From a bacterium (lineage in GTDB: Bacteria; Zixibacteria; MSB-5A5; GN15; FEB-12): 64,000 bases of DNA. The translations under genes were made by a program, and so were the position numbers. Below, one piece after another: positions 54,144 through 63,391 of this stretch. The stretch covers positions 372,001-436,000 of the forward strand of contig JAHLKV010000002.1 of the NCBI GenBank assembly GCA_020444475.1. Reading direction: 5' to 3'. The notes beneath the pieces are model-generated. The model worked only from the letters and a program-made list of their open reading frames with translations. It ran no database searches and was not told the origin of the DNA. Each line of letters opens with the position of its first letter. Position 1 is the first letter of the stretch.

Positions 54144-54731
54144 ATGACACCCACACCCTCCAAAGCCGCGCTCGCCCGGCAGCTTGCGCAGGCCGAAAAA
54201 GACCTTGCCCGACAGAAAGCCAAAGTGCTCAAGCTTCGCAGGAAAATCGCCGGCGAGAAGGTCGAAGACTACGTACTTCGTGACAAAGGCGGTAAAGCGA
54301 TCAAGCTCTCGAGTTTGTTCGGGAAAAAAGACGACCTGCTTCTCGTCCACAACATGGGCAAACACTGTCGCTGGTGCACGTTGTGGGCCGATGGTCTCAA
54401 CGGTGTCCAGCAGCATCTTAACAGCCGGGCGTCGTTTGCGGTTGTGTCAAACGACAAACCGGATGTCATGAAAAAGTTCGCCGACAGTCGCCACTGGACG
54501 TTCAAGATCCTATCCGGCGCCGACAGCCCGTTTGCGAAGGACATGGGATATATGCACGACGATGGCAGCCCGCAGCCGGGCGTGTCGGCGTTTCACCGAG
54601 AGAAGGACGGAACGATCGTGCGTACCGGGCACACGTGGTTTGGCCCGGGTGATGATTTTTGCCCGGTGTGGCCGTTGTTTGACCTGCTGAAGGACGGCGT
54701 TGATACCTGGGAGCCGCAGTACAAGTATTAG
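54144..54731 (+). CDS. DUF899-family thioredoxin-like protein
   Basis: A 195-residue cytoplasmic protein. An N-terminal helix (AALARQLAQAEKDLARQKAK) precedes a thioredoxin-like domain with HNMGKHCRWCTLWADGLNG (a CxxC-like site), FAVVSNDKP, GYMHDDGSPQPGVSAFHRE and FCPVWPLFDLL. These are DUF899/AhpC-TSA-like hallmarks. The reaction is unknown. Start after AAGGAGTCCGGT. Confidence 0.88.
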   Translation: MTPTPSKAALARQLAQAEKDLARQKAKVLKLRRKIAGEKVEDYVLRDKGGKAIKLSSLFGKKDDLLLVHNMGKHCRWCTLWADGLNGVQQHLNSRASFAVVSNDKPDVMKKFADSRHWTFKILSGADSPFAKDMGYMHDDGSPQPGVSAFHREKDGTIVRTGHTWFGPGDDFCPVWPLFDLLKDGVDTWEPQYKY

Positions 54732-54743
54732 GAGGCGCCGTGA

Positions 54744-54878
54744 CGTGCGTGGTGTACGTCCTCGTGCACCACGCGACGCAAGAACGCAGGTCCTCGCAAG
54801 GTTGGTTGATCCCGCAGGAGCGGTCTCGAATCGAGGTTGACCATTAGCCGTAACGTCGGTGGAAGGGACCTGCGCTAC
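54744..54878. repeat. Family M hairpin and right half of family C
   Basis: CGTGCGTGGTGTACGTCC ... GTGCACCACGC (54744-54775), then CGCAGGTCCTCGC ... GGGACCTGCGCTAC (54785-54878). The latter matches only the right half of the family C doublets, so single halves also exist. A fragment of families J/E follows to about 54958. Confidence 0.7.
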
Positions 54879-55005
54879 AGGGTCGAGCCATCGAGTGTCG
54901 CGATCGTATGGCAGAACCCGAGCCCGGCGTGGCGGGCACTCCAGGTGGGCCACAAACCGGGGATCGCTAAATAACACTACGCCATGGGTCAACTACGCTG
55001 AAGGA

Positions 55006-55899
55006 TCACTCCACCCCGTACACTAACTCCGGTGTCAGGTACTGCGGGAAGGTATCGAGCAGCTTCTTGCGAACATCGTAGCAGAAATGGCACTCGTCGA
55101 CATAAGCATCGTCGTGCGCCACGTTGTGCGCTTTCGCCAGCTCCATCGGTCCGCCTTTCAGCAGCGGGCCGACTATCGGGTGTTTATCCGGATTGTAATC
55201 CCGCATCAGGGCCGCCAGGCCGTTGGTCCACATGTTACCGATCGAGACCCCCTGACAGACCATCACATTGCCGAAACAGTCGACATGCACCCGCCCCGGC
55301 TCGGCCAGCTCTTCGCGATCACAGGCGTTGAAAGCGCTGCAGGGGGTGCGCGGGAGTCCTTCGATGAGTTTCTCGGCCGCCCGGCCGCGGAATCGCACCC
55401 CGCCCGCGACAATCGGTTCGCCCTTCTGCACTTCACCTTCGGAGCGAACATTGGGCGGTTCGATACAAATACCATCGACCGGCAGACCGAGCTTGCGCGC
55501 GGCGGCAATCGCGGTGCGGGCTGGATTATGTTCCGCGGAGCTATGGAATTCGTCATCGCTGATACTGAGATCGTCGATCCCCATCTCGGCCAGCGGTTTC
55601 AGCCACAGTTCCGCGTCCTCGATCGAGTTGCCCCAGAAACCGTTGGATACGATCCCGACTTTCAGTTTCTGCGCCCGCGCCATACGAATGCCTTCGATCA
55701 GCAGCGGATAGTACAAAAACGGTTCACCCCCTTCGAAATAGACCCCGGTGACGGTGCCGACCAGGTCGATCTCACGGAAGAGCCGCTGCAGTTGATTGAC
55801 TGTGAACGTGCCGTGCGCGCGTGGCGAGCAATGCAGGAAGCAGTGGTCGCACTCGTTGGTGCAGGCATAGGTGAGAAGAATATGAACACCGGTTACCAT
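55006..55899 (-). CDS. Radical SAM protein
   Basis: A 297-residue radical SAM enzyme. The 4Fe-4S motif is YACTNECDHCFLHC (CxxxCxxC). FEGGEPFLYYPLLIEG is the GGE SAM-binding motif, and VGIVSNGFWG follows. The C-terminal part has scattered cysteines (PCSAFNACD, VDCFGNVMVCQG, ECHFCYD) that suggest SPASM/twitch-like auxiliary clusters. The substrate is unknown, and no precursor peptide gene is seen nearby. The ATG at 55899 follows GGGAGGTGACC. Confidence 0.88.
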   Translation of the reverse strand: MVTGVHILLTYACTNECDHCFLHCSPRAHGTFTVNQLQRLFREIDLVGTVTGVYFEGGEPFLYYPLLIEGIRMARAQKLKVGIVSNGFWGNSIEDAELWLKPLAEMGIDDLSISDDEFHSSAEHNPARTAIAAARKLGLPVDGICIEPPNVRSEGEVQKGEPIVAGGVRFRGRAAEKLIEGLPRTPCSAFNACDREELAEPGRVHVDCFGNVMVCQGVSIGNMWTNGLAALMRDYNPDKHPIVGPLLKGGPMELAKAHNVAHDDAYVDECHFCYDVRKKLLDTFPQYLTPELVYGVE

Positions 55900-55976
55900 G
55901 GTCACCTCCCGGACGTAATCTATGTGTGTTGTCAGGCGAACTCGTCTGACAACACCTCGATAAGCCGCTCACTGAA

Positions 55977-56269
55977 GTAGGTCAGCTCCGTTTGCGAATC
56001 CGGACTCCTGACAATCTTCAGCGACAGAAACACGCAAACGGTGCTGACAGCACGCCGATATTCTCGTGCCGGGGTGGCCCACCATTTATGGTGGGAGACT
56101 CGAACCCACCGCCCGCCATGGCGGGGTGGGGTACCCAATAAGGGTCGCCCATTCCACACGAATCAGCATCAGGTCGCAAGCGACCTGACCTACTCGGCTT
56201 CTACGCTGGTCGTGCCGGCCATCGTTTTGGCGGAACCGCTTCACCCTGCGGGCTTGACTTCCACCCTAC
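55977..56269. repeat. Repeat cluster: half family A, L, B and J
   Basis: Left half of family A (GTAGGTCAGCTCCGTTTGCG ... CGCAAACGGTGCTGAC, 55977-56049) without its right half. Then family L (56078-56095), family B inverted (56168-56193) and family J inverted ending CTAC (about 56230-56269). No gene in the gap 55900-56281. Confidence 0.7.
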
Positions 56270-56281
56270 ATGAATCAACGT

Positions 56282-57070
56282 TCACACCTGCAACTCGCCA
56301 CGCATGGTCACCACCGCTTTGCCGGCCAGGTGCACGCGATCACCGGCCACCGTCACCCGGATAGTCCCGCCGCGCCGCGAAGCCTGATACGCGAGCATCG
56401 TGTCTTTCTTCAATCGCTCGGCCCAATACGGCGCCAGCGAACAATGTGCCGACCCGGTCACCGGATCTTCGGCGATTCCCGCCCCCGGCGCAAAAAAGCG
56501 CGAGACGAAATCATGTTCGCCACCCCCCCGGGCGGTGATCATCACCCCCCGCACGCGCGCTTTGGTCAGCAGATTGAAATCCGGCGCGCAGGCGCGCACT
56601 TCGGTCTCAGATGTCAACTCGATCAGGTAGTCGAACCGGGTTTTGCCAAACGCCACCGGTTTAACCCGGAGTGCCTCGACGACTTCGGGAATCGGCTCCA
56701 TCAGTTCGGTGCGTGAGCCGGGGAAATCCAGCGACACGAGGTCGCCGTTGCGTACCGCATGAAGCGGTCCGCTCTTGGAATGGAACGTGATACGTTGGTC
56801 CGCCGGCACATGCTTATCAGCATATAAGACATATGCCGATGCCAGCGTCGCGTGCCCGCACAGTTCAACCTCGACCGCCGGCGTAAACCAGCGAATACTG
56901 AAGCCCCCGTCGACCGGATGCACGAATGCCGTCTCCGACAGATTCATCTCCATCGCCACCGACTGCATCCATCGCTCATCACCCGGTCCGTTCATCACAC
57001 AGACCGCAGCCGGATTGCCCCTAAACGGACGGTCCGCGAACGCATCAACCTGAATGATTGATTGACCCAT
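56282..57070 (-). CDS. PhzF-family epimerase/isomerase-like protein
   Basis: A 262-residue protein with the two-domain diaminopimelate-epimerase-like fold. VDAFADRPFRGNPAAVCV carries the catalytic Glu/Asp region; NLSETAFV, FTPAVEVELCGHATLA and EDPVTGSAHCSLAPYW are PhzF hallmarks. Most members have unknown substrates. Ends inside repeat-rich DNA. Confidence 0.93.
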   Translation of the reverse strand: MGQSIIQVDAFADRPFRGNPAAVCVMNGPGDERWMQSVAMEMNLSETAFVHPVDGGFSIRWFTPAVEVELCGHATLASAYVLYADKHVPADQRITFHSKSGPLHAVRNGDLVSLDFPGSRTELMEPIPEVVEALRVKPVAFGKTRFDYLIELTSETEVRACAPDFNLLTKARVRGVMITARGGGEHDFVSRFFAPGAGIAEDPVTGSAHCSLAPYWAERLKKDTMLAYQASRRGGTIRVTVAGDRVHLAGKAVVTMRGELQV

Positions 57071-57147
57071 GAATGTATGACCTCTTGTGATATGCCCGCC
57101 TGTAAGATACGAACGACATCGCCGCTCGCCAAGCAGGAAAGACTCGA

Positions 57148-59490
57148 TCAGGTGCGGAAGAGATACTGAAGCTTCACGAAAAGCCGTTGGGAACTTCGCC
57201 GCACTTTCTTCAGCCCGGTGTAGTCGTAGTCGGTGTAGTCGTGCGAGGATCCTATGTAGAAGATAGTGAACGGGTTGAGCTCGTAGGTCAGCAGCGGCTC
57301 GAAGACCAGTGCACGGGCGCTGTTATCCAGCTCATAATCGTTTTCCTCGTCGAAGTATTCCACTATCAGGCGAAGGTTGAGCGGACGTGAGAATTGATAG
57401 TTGAAGTACGTACGCATAACCCAGGCGGAGACTATTCTCTGACCGGGTGTGATCTGGGGATCGGTAAACCAGTCCGGGTTTACGTCGTCGAAGAAATCCG
57501 CCTGGAAGTAGCCCAGCTGCGGCTCGATTGTCAGGCGCCGCGTCAGCTTGATCCGCGACCACACATCCAGTTCAAGCGTCTGCCCCAGAATTGGCCGCTC
57601 GAGGAAGCGAATCAGGGAATGCCCGGTCGATAGGTTAAACCCTGCCGACACCGGCTTGGAGAAACGGGAGTCGAGATAGAATCCGAATCGACGGATACCC
57701 GCGATGACGGTGTCCCGGAAGCGCTCGCGACTGAACAGGAGTTCCATATCGATCTGGGTCTGTCCTTTCAATCGGACGTACATGCCGGGTATAACCCATT
57801 CATCCTGGAAACGCTTGTCGAAATCCCACACCCGCGCCACCGTGATTTGCGGCTCGATCATATCAAAGATCGGGTGTTTGTCGTATCGAAACAACAGACC
57901 CGTCCACGCTGACACTTCGCGGCTGTTGACCCGACTGACGAAGCCGTTGTCGGCCCGGAAGCGGGGTGAGTATTCGTAGTAGTCGATATTCACGTTCCAC
58001 GTCCGGGCATTGCGTTCAACCGATGCATACACGGCGTGTCCCCAGAAACTCTCGCCGTCGAACTCCACCGTGTGCTTGCCGTTGTCGAAGGTCGGCGACA
58101 CCTCGCCGGAGTCAAGCCCCAAAAACGGACTGTCCAGCTCGTCGGTGTGACTGGCCGCGGTCTGAAACTCAAACGACCAGTTCTTCGTGAACCGCACCGA
58201 GCCATCGGCACTCAATACCGACCCGGAGCCTCCCCCGTCGAGACGACGGTCCGTAAACGTCGCCCCGACAAACGAGTTTTCGAGAATCGTCTGTTTGACC
58301 CGGAGGATGTTCGAGAACGCTTTGTCCGCCGGCGCCAACCAGCTTCGCTCTTCACCCGGCACCAGCACCACCGCGTTTTCGTCCTGGGCGGCGATATAGG
58401 CGACCGAGGTCCGCCCCAGTCGCCCGTAGAGCTTGCCGGCAAACTCCGGGTCCTTGATCGTGCGGGTGTAGACCACATCGAAATACGTGTCAAACAGGTC
58501 GCTGCCTTCCTGGAAAAACGGTCGCCGTTCCGAGAAATAAAGTGCAAAGGTCGAGTTGACATCGATCTGCGTCGCATCCGACTCGACCTGGCTGAAATCG
58601 GGATTAATCGTCCCTTCGGCGGTCAAATCGGTGGCGAGATTGTACTTGAGATTGAGCCCGATCTCGGCGTCGGGATCATGATTGTCGAAACGCTGATCGC
58701 TCTCACCATAGTCGACCAGCTCGCCCGACTGGAATCCCACCATCGATGGTAGCAGTTCGACCTTCCCGCCGGGTGTGACATTCTTGATTCCCCGAAGGGT
58801 CCCGAAATTGCAGAGCCAGCAGGGATTGTCGCGATCCATCGCCGCCCACGAGTAACGCCGACGGCTGTCCCGCGGGTGATTGCGCCAGAAGTTTACTGTC
58901 CAGGCCTGCTCCTCACGGTTCGGGAAGCGGAGCGACCGAAACGGAATAGCAACTTCGACCTGGTATCCTTCCGAAGTTATCTTCCCCTGCGAGTACCAGA
59001 CCAGATCGTACGACATATCTTCGTTGCCGCGATTCCAGCGAAGATCCCCCTGGACACCAAACGGGTTGACGAACATCTCGTACGCCCACGCTTTGTCACC
59101 GTAGGTATCGAAGATGATCCCGAAGTAGTCGTCCTGCCAGATGTTGTCCCGTTCGGCGAGGGTGGCCCTGATAGTCGCGGGATCATCGTAGGCTTTGAAT
59201 AACAGATAGAAGTTGGCGTCGTCGTAGGTCACATAGACCTCGGAGTTGACCGGCGGCCTGACCTGATCGCCGGGATCGTTCTCCGCAAAATTGGCGGCCA
59301 GGGCGGCCGACTTCCAGCCGGAATCATCGATCTCACCATCGATTTTGATTTCGCCGCTCATTCGGGGGATATCGAGCACCGGATGGTACTGTGGGCGGAA
59401 CTGCTCATCTGCCGACGCTGCAGTCACCGCCACCAGCAGGATGATCACCACCCATGCAAACATCAGTTGCCTCTCGCCATACACACGCAT
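57148..59490 (-). CDS. Outer membrane DUF5916-type protein with CBM9-like N-terminal domain
   Basis: About 780 residues. After a signal peptide (FAWVVIILLVAVTAASA) comes a carbohydrate-binding-module-9-like domain (residues of about 45-230): EIKIDGEIDDSGWKSAA, VYVTYDDANFYLLFKAYD, VAIPFRSLRF. The remainder is the DUF5916 region with DFSQVESDATQIDVNSTFAL and YFSERRPFFQEGSDLFDT. Amphipathic strands end with FVKLQYLFRT, a terminal aromatic-rich strand typical of outer membrane beta-barrels. The start could also be ATG 59463, which has GAGAGG before it. Confidence 0.88.
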   Translation of the reverse strand: MRVYGERQLMFAWVVIILLVAVTAASADEQFRPQYHPVLDIPRMSGEIKIDGEIDDSGWKSAALAANFAENDPGDQVRPPVNSEVYVTYDDANFYLLFKAYDDPATIRATLAERDNIWQDDYFGIIFDTYGDKAWAYEMFVNPFGVQGDLRWNRGNEDMSYDLVWYSQGKITSEGYQVEVAIPFRSLRFPNREEQAWTVNFWRNHPRDSRRRYSWAAMDRDNPCWLCNFGTLRGIKNVTPGGKVELLPSMVGFQSGELVDYGESDQRFDNHDPDAEIGLNLKYNLATDLTAEGTINPDFSQVESDATQIDVNSTFALYFSERRPFFQEGSDLFDTYFDVVYTRTIKDPEFAGKLYGRLGRTSVAYIAAQDENAVVLVPGEERSWLAPADKAFSNILRVKQTILENSFVGATFTDRRLDGGGSGSVLSADGSVRFTKNWSFEFQTAASHTDELDSPFLGLDSGEVSPTFDNGKHTVEFDGESFWGHAVYASVERNARTWNVNIDYYEYSPRFRADNGFVSRVNSREVSAWTGLLFRYDKHPIFDMIEPQITVARVWDFDKRFQDEWVIPGMYVRLKGQTQIDMELLFSRERFRDTVIAGIRRFGFYLDSRFSKPVSAGFNLSTGHSLIRFLERPILGQTLELDVWSRIKLTRRLTIEPQLGYFQADFFDDVNPDWFTDPQITPGQRIVSAWVMRTYFNYQFSRPLNLRLIVEYFDEENDYELDNSARALVFEPLLTYELNPFTIFYIGSSHDYTDYDYTGLKKVRRSSQRLFVKLQYLFRT

Positions 59491-59526
59491 GTTTTGGAGT
59501 ACGAGCAACTAATGAAATAGTTACAG

Positions 59527-59554
59527 AAAAAAAAGACCCTTCCGAATGGAAGGG
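59527..59554 (-). terminator. Terminator of the STAS gene
   Basis: Stem CCCTTCC/GGAAGGG followed on the minus strand by TCTTTTTTTT. It separates the STAS gene from the DUF5916 gene downstream. Confidence 0.88.
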
Positions 59555-59580
59555 CCCTGAGTCGTCAATCTGGTCGACTG

Positions 59581-59916
59581 CTACTTGTACGACTTAATCG
59601 CTTCGTCGCGGCTGTCGAAGTGCTCGAACACGGAGATCAAGCGGGTAATTGTGAGAATCGACTCAATCTTGTCGATATTGCACAGCACCAGACGCCCGCC
59701 CGAGTTCTTGACCGTCGTCAGTGCCGAGATCAGCATACCGAGTCCCACCGAGTTCATCCAGTCGACCTTACCAAGATCGACCACGATATTCTTCTGGTTG
59801 GAGCTGATGTACTCATGGATCTTGCCGTGGAACATGGTCGCCTCTTCGCCACCCATGATCTTTCCGGAGACATCAAGGATAACCACGCCGTCTTGAATGC
59901 TATCATCAAACTTCAT
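59581..59916 (-). CDS. STAS-domain anti-sigma factor antagonist
   Basis: A 111-residue SpoIIAA-like protein. The phosphorylatable Ser is in VDWMNSVGLGMLISAL. Flanking strands VVILDVSGKIMGGEEAT and GRLVLCNIDKIESIL fit the fold. Partners (kinase RsbW/SpoIIAB, phosphatase) are not encoded in the window. The start follows GAAGGTGCCGATCG; it ends with a strong terminator. Confidence 0.92.
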   Translation of the reverse strand: MKFDDSIQDGVVILDVSGKIMGGEEATMFHGKIHEYISSNQKNIVVDLGKVDWMNSVGLGMLISALTTVKNSGGRLVLCNIDKIESILTITRLISVFEHFDSRDEAIKSYK

Positions 59917-60090
59917 CGATCGGCACCTTCTATGTGAGTTCTACTTTCTTGCGTCTGAATGTGTTCGGGTCAGAATCGGCATTGCCGACCCGCTTTGGCG
60001 CGCATTCCTGCCCCGAAGTCGTTGAAAAATAGCGTCCTGCAGGCAAAAAGCAAGCCCTTTTTCCCCGCGGAAAAGTTGACTCAGAACCCC

Positions 60091-60415
60091 GTAGCCCACG
60101 CGTCCCGCGTGGGTGCGGGCGCGGTCTTCGAGCCGCAGGTCCTCTGTAGATCAGGTCCCGTCCAGAGACCTTCCCACTGCCTGTGACCGGCCAAATCACG
60201 GCGCGTCCTGCCGGACCGTTGCGACCCGGCGAGGACCTGATTGTCCTGTCGCAAAAGGTTGTTGCCACGCAGGTCCTCGTGAAAGCGGCTCATTCCGTGA
60301 GGCCGGAGTCGGATCGCGATTGACTGCTGCCCGCAAAGACCTCGAAAGGGACCTGCGCTACAGGGCTGACTATTCCCTCAACCGAGACCCCGTAGCCCAC
60401 GCGTCCCGCGTGGGT
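60091..60415. repeat. Family H - family C doublet - family H
   Basis: GTAGCCCACGCGTCCCGCGT GGGT (60091-60114), a full family C doublet (60146-60361) and a second identical family H (60392-60415) in the same orientation. The 8-base context CCCCGTAG/GACCCCGTAG is also shared. The gap 59917-60480 has no gene. Confidence 0.75.
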
Positions 60416-60480
60416 GCGGGCGGCCGCTCTCACCCACTTCGCGGTTGCTCCCCACCCCAAACCGCCGTACCATGCGCCCG

Positions 60481-61377
60481 ATGTTTGAGTTTCCCGTATC
60501 AGGTGTAGAGACCTATTGGTGGCTGCCGGCGCTGGTGGCGTTTGGAATCTCTTCGATCACCTCCACCGGCGGTGTGACCGGAGCGTTTATCATCCTGCCG
60601 TTTCAGGTCTCCGTGCTTGGTTTCACCGGTCCCGGCGCCAGCCCGACCAATATGGCCTACAACATCTTCGCTATCCCCTCCGGGGTCTGGCGTTTCCACA
60701 AAGAGCGCCGCATGCTCTGGTCGCTGGCCTGGGCAACCGGTCTCGGTACCCTGCCGGGGGTGGCGATCGGCGCCTGGGTTCGAATCAAGTACCTTCCCGA
60801 TCCGGCCGCGTTTAAACTGTTCGCCGGATTCGTGCTGCTCTATCTCGGGGCCAAACTCGTCTTCGATCTCTATCGCAAACGTAATGCGAAAGCCCCGGCG
60901 GCCGGGAAGTCGACCATGACCATAACCTCGGAGAGCTTCAATCTCCGCACCATGAGTTTTACCTACGGCGATGACACCTACACCGTGTCGACTATCCCGA
61001 TTGTCGCCCTCAGCTTTATCGTCGGGATAGTCGGCGGCATCTACGGTATCGGTGGTGGTGCTATTCTCTCGCCGTATTTCGTGGCTATCTACCACCTGCC
61101 GGTCCATTCGATTGCGGGCGCGATGTTGCTCGGCACGTGGATCACGTCGATTGCGGGCGTGATCTTGTTTGTCGTCATCTCCCCGTTGATAACCGGCGGG
61201 GCGGTTGTCCAGCCGGACTGGCTGCTCGGTCTGTCGTTTGGCGTCGGCGGTGCGCTTGGTGTATACACCGGCGCGTACCTGCAGCGGTTCGTGTCACCGA
61301 CCGTGATCAAGATCGTTTTGGTAGTCGCTCTGTTGTTTATCGCGGGCAAGTATATCATAGGCTATTTCGCACCATGA
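60481..61377 (+). CDS. TauE/SafE-family sulfite exporter-like permease
   Basis: A 298-residue inner membrane protein with about eight hydrophobic segments in two repeats. The repeat starts are FGISSITSTGGVTGAFIILP and FIVGIVGGIYGIGGGAILSP, typical of TauE/SafE (DUF81). A soluble loop (FNLRTMSFTYGDDTYTV) is inserted mid-way. Transported anion unknown. ATGs at 60472 and 60481 are both possible; neither has a good ribosome site. It overlaps the HAD gene by 4 bases. Confidence 0.9.
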   Translation: MFEFPVSGVETYWWLPALVAFGISSITSTGGVTGAFIILPFQVSVLGFTGPGASPTNMAYNIFAIPSGVWRFHKERRMLWSLAWATGLGTLPGVAIGAWVRIKYLPDPAAFKLFAGFVLLYLGAKLVFDLYRKRNAKAPAAGKSTMTITSESFNLRTMSFTYGDDTYTVSTIPIVALSFIVGIVGGIYGIGGGAILSPYFVAIYHLPVHSIAGAMLLGTWITSIAGVILFVVISPLITGGAVVQPDWLLGLSFGVGGALGVYTGAYLQRFVSPTVIKIVLVVALLFIAGKYIIGYFAP

Positions 61378-61985
61378 CCGACCGCCAACTCACCCAGACA
61401 ATCATCTTCGATCTCGGCAAAGTCATCTGTCCGTTCGACGTCCTCATCCCCTGCCGGCAGCTTGCTCCGATGTGCGGGATGGAGCCGATGCAGATCAAGC
61501 AGACGGTCTTTTTCGGCGAATCGGAGACGCTGTTCGAGACCGGCAGGATCGACGAGCACGAGTTCACCCGCCAGGTCAATCAGGCGCTGGGGCTGTCACT
61601 CTCGACTCGGGAGTTGCACGACATCTGGGCGCCGATGTTTGAGCTGGACCGGGCCATGATCGCGCTGATCGAAGAGTTGAAGCCGACCACACAGTTGATT
61701 CTTCTGTCCAATACGTCGCCGTGGCACTTTCAGTGGATCGAGGATCAGTTTGATGTCGGCCGTCATTTCGATCATCTGGTGCTGTCGTACGAGGTCGGCT
61801 ACATGAAACCGGCCGAGCCGATATACCGTGCCGCGCTCGAAGCTTCGCGATTTCCCGATACCGCCATCTTTATCGATGACCTGCAGGTCAATGTCGATGC
61901 ATCGATTGCATGTGGCCTTCCGGCCGTGCTGTTCACTGACGAGCGGGATCTTCGCGACCAACTTCAAAAGCTCGGCAAACTCTGA
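61374..61985 (+). CDS. HAD-superfamily hydrolase (YihX-like)
   Basis: A 203-residue phosphatase-like protein. The nucleophile motif is IIFDLGKVICPFD (DxG in place of DxD, so Gly follows at the acid position). Motif II is LLSNTSPWH, motif III SYEVGYMKPAEPIY and motif IV IFIDDLQVNVDAS. The helical cap is type 1. YihX-type enzymes act on sugar phosphates. Substrate unknown. ATGA overlap with the TauE-like gene shows co-transcription. Confidence 0.88.
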   Translation: MTDRQLTQTIIFDLGKVICPFDVLIPCRQLAPMCGMEPMQIKQTVFFGESETLFETGRIDEHEFTRQVNQALGLSLSTRELHDIWAPMFELDRAMIALIEELKPTTQLILLSNTSPWHFQWIEDQFDVGRHFDHLVLSYEVGYMKPAEPIYRAALEASRFPDTAIFIDDLQVNVDASIACGLPAVLFTDERDLRDQLQKLGKL

Positions 61986-61990
61986 GCCCC

Positions 61991-62060
61991 GTAGGGCGGG
62001 TCCGTCTTCGAACCCGCCATGGCTTCGCACACACGTGTAGCCCACGCGTCCCGCGTGGGT
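61991..62060. repeat. Families I and H side by side
   Basis: GTAGGGCGGGTCCGTCTTCG AACCCGCC (61991-62018), the only family I copy in this orientation. Then GTAGCCCACGCGTCCCGCGT GGGT (62037-62060), a third identical family H. Confidence 0.75.
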
Positions 62061-62081
62061 AGCAAGAACCCAAAAAGACTC

Positions 62082-62243
62082 GTAGGTCAGCTCCGCGTGC
62101 GAGTCAGCAGGCCTCGAGTTTCGACCAACGACCTCACCCGCACGCGGTGCTGACAACGCATCCGCCGTGAAATGTCAGCACCGGTCGCTCGACAGTATCC
62201 TGCAAACCGTCAAGCGCTGCATCCGCGACCGGAGCTGACCTAC
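62082..62243. repeat. BIME-like doublet, family A (162 bp)
   Basis: Left arms CCGCGTGCG/CGCACGCGG, right arms CCGGTCGC/GCGACCGG, ends GTAG/CTAC. Nearly identical to the copy at 62391, including 20 bases of 5' flank (GCAAGAACCCAAAAAGACTC). Confidence 0.88.
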
Positions 62244-62288
62244 ACCCTGATCCCGCCTTGAACCGTCATGCTCAGCCCACCCTAAACC

Positions 62289-62316
62289 GTCATGCTGAGC
62301 GGAGTCGAAGCATGAC
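62289..62316. repeat. Short hairpin repeat, family K
   Basis: GTCATGCTGAGCGGAGTCGA then AGCATGAC. A truncated copy (GTCATGCTCAG) lies just before it at about 62265. Confidence 0.65.
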
Positions 62317-62390
62317 CTCAAGCACGGATCGCCCACCCCCGCTGCGGCGGACAGGCGTCTCGGGCGGATGGCAAGAACCCAAAAAGACTC

Positions 62391-62552
62391 GTAGGTCAGC
62401 TCCGCGTGCGAGTCAGCAGACCTCGAGTTTCGACCAACGACCTCTCCCGCACGCGGTGCTGACAGCGCATGCGCCGTGAAATGTCAGCACCGGTCGCTCG
62501 ACAATGTCCTGCAATCCATCAAGCACTGCATCCGCGACCGGAGCTGACCTAC
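62391..62552. repeat. BIME-like doublet, family A (162 bp)
   Basis: Second member of a near-identical pair with 62082-62243 (a few substitutions only). Both sit in the same orientation about 309 bases apart, indicating recent duplication. Nothing else but repeats is in the gap 61986-62632. Confidence 0.88.
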
Positions 62553-62632
62553 TGTGAGATAAACTGTAAGATAAACCCGGCCCATTGCCCGGCTGCGGAT
62601 GTATAATGGGTGTCACTCCAGAGGAGGGGTCT

Positions 62633-63292
62633 ATGGCTGGATTTCTGCAGAGACGATGGGTACGAATAGCGGGACTCATTCCCGCCGCCATTTTCGTTTT
62701 TCTCTCCTACTGGACCGTGGTCTTTGTTCTCCGATGGTCTCTTCTCCGCACTCCCAACCACGTCTTCGCTATCACCGACCTGATCAGTTTCATAGGCTAC
62801 GCCGTGTTTCTCGTGTTCCTGTTCGGGTCCGGGGTTATCTCGCTTCTGATGGCTCGCTTCATGGGCGGGTTCTACCGGGTGCTGTATATTACGGGTCTGG
62901 TCACGGTGCTGGCTTCGACCATACATTTCCCCATGACGCTCTTGTACAGCGCCGATTGGAACTCCTACCCCAAAGAGGTCCCCTCGGCAGAGGCTCTCGC
63001 CGGCACCTGGTGCAACAGCTACATGGTGTTGGAGCTCCATCCCGATTCGACCTACTCGCTCACTCTCGTAGACCCTGATCAGACTACCGACAGTTTCACG
63101 CCGTCTTCCGGCGCCTGGCATCTCGAACGCAACAAGCTGCACCTGACCGATCTCGATTTCACCTGGCCTTCGCCCTGGTGGATTGTCACGAGCGAAGGGC
63201 GCTATTTTATCCGCTATGAATTCCCGGGCAACCCCGACGCCTGGTCGGGCAATCTCGGCCTGATGCGCGAGTCCGACTGGAACGAGATCTGA
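62633..63292 (+). CDS. Membrane protein with C-terminal lipocalin-like domain, function unknown
   Basis: A 219-residue protein. Three membrane segments come first (LIPAAIFVFLSYWTVVFVL, LISFIGYAVFLVFLFGSGVI and VLYITGLVTVLASTIHFPM). A soluble domain of about 110 residues follows, with LAGTWCNSYMVLELHPDSTY, SSGAWHLERNKLHLTD and GRYFIRYEF. This GxW-strand-GxW pattern resembles lipocalin-like domains. The ATG at 62633 follows GAGGAGGGGTCT. Confidence 0.72.
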   Translation: MAGFLQRRWVRIAGLIPAAIFVFLSYWTVVFVLRWSLLRTPNHVFAITDLISFIGYAVFLVFLFGSGVISLLMARFMGGFYRVLYITGLVTVLASTIHFPMTLLYSADWNSYPKEVPSAEALAGTWCNSYMVLELHPDSTYSLTLVDPDQTTDSFTPSSGAWHLERNKLHLTDLDFTWPSPWWIVTSEGRYFIRYEFPGNPDAWSGNLGLMRESDWNEI

Positions 63293-63391
63293 GTCGTTGC
63301 GTCACATGGTAGCTTTGAGTAGCCCGCCCGTCTCGGGTGGGGCCGTCCTCGAACCCGCCACCGGAACGGCTCGGCAAATATCCCTTCCACC

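Noticed and set aside
62258..62479. Short frames with HAERSRSM- or FDSAQHD-type peptides
   Set aside because: These peptides are translations of family K and A repeats and recur wherever the repeats do.
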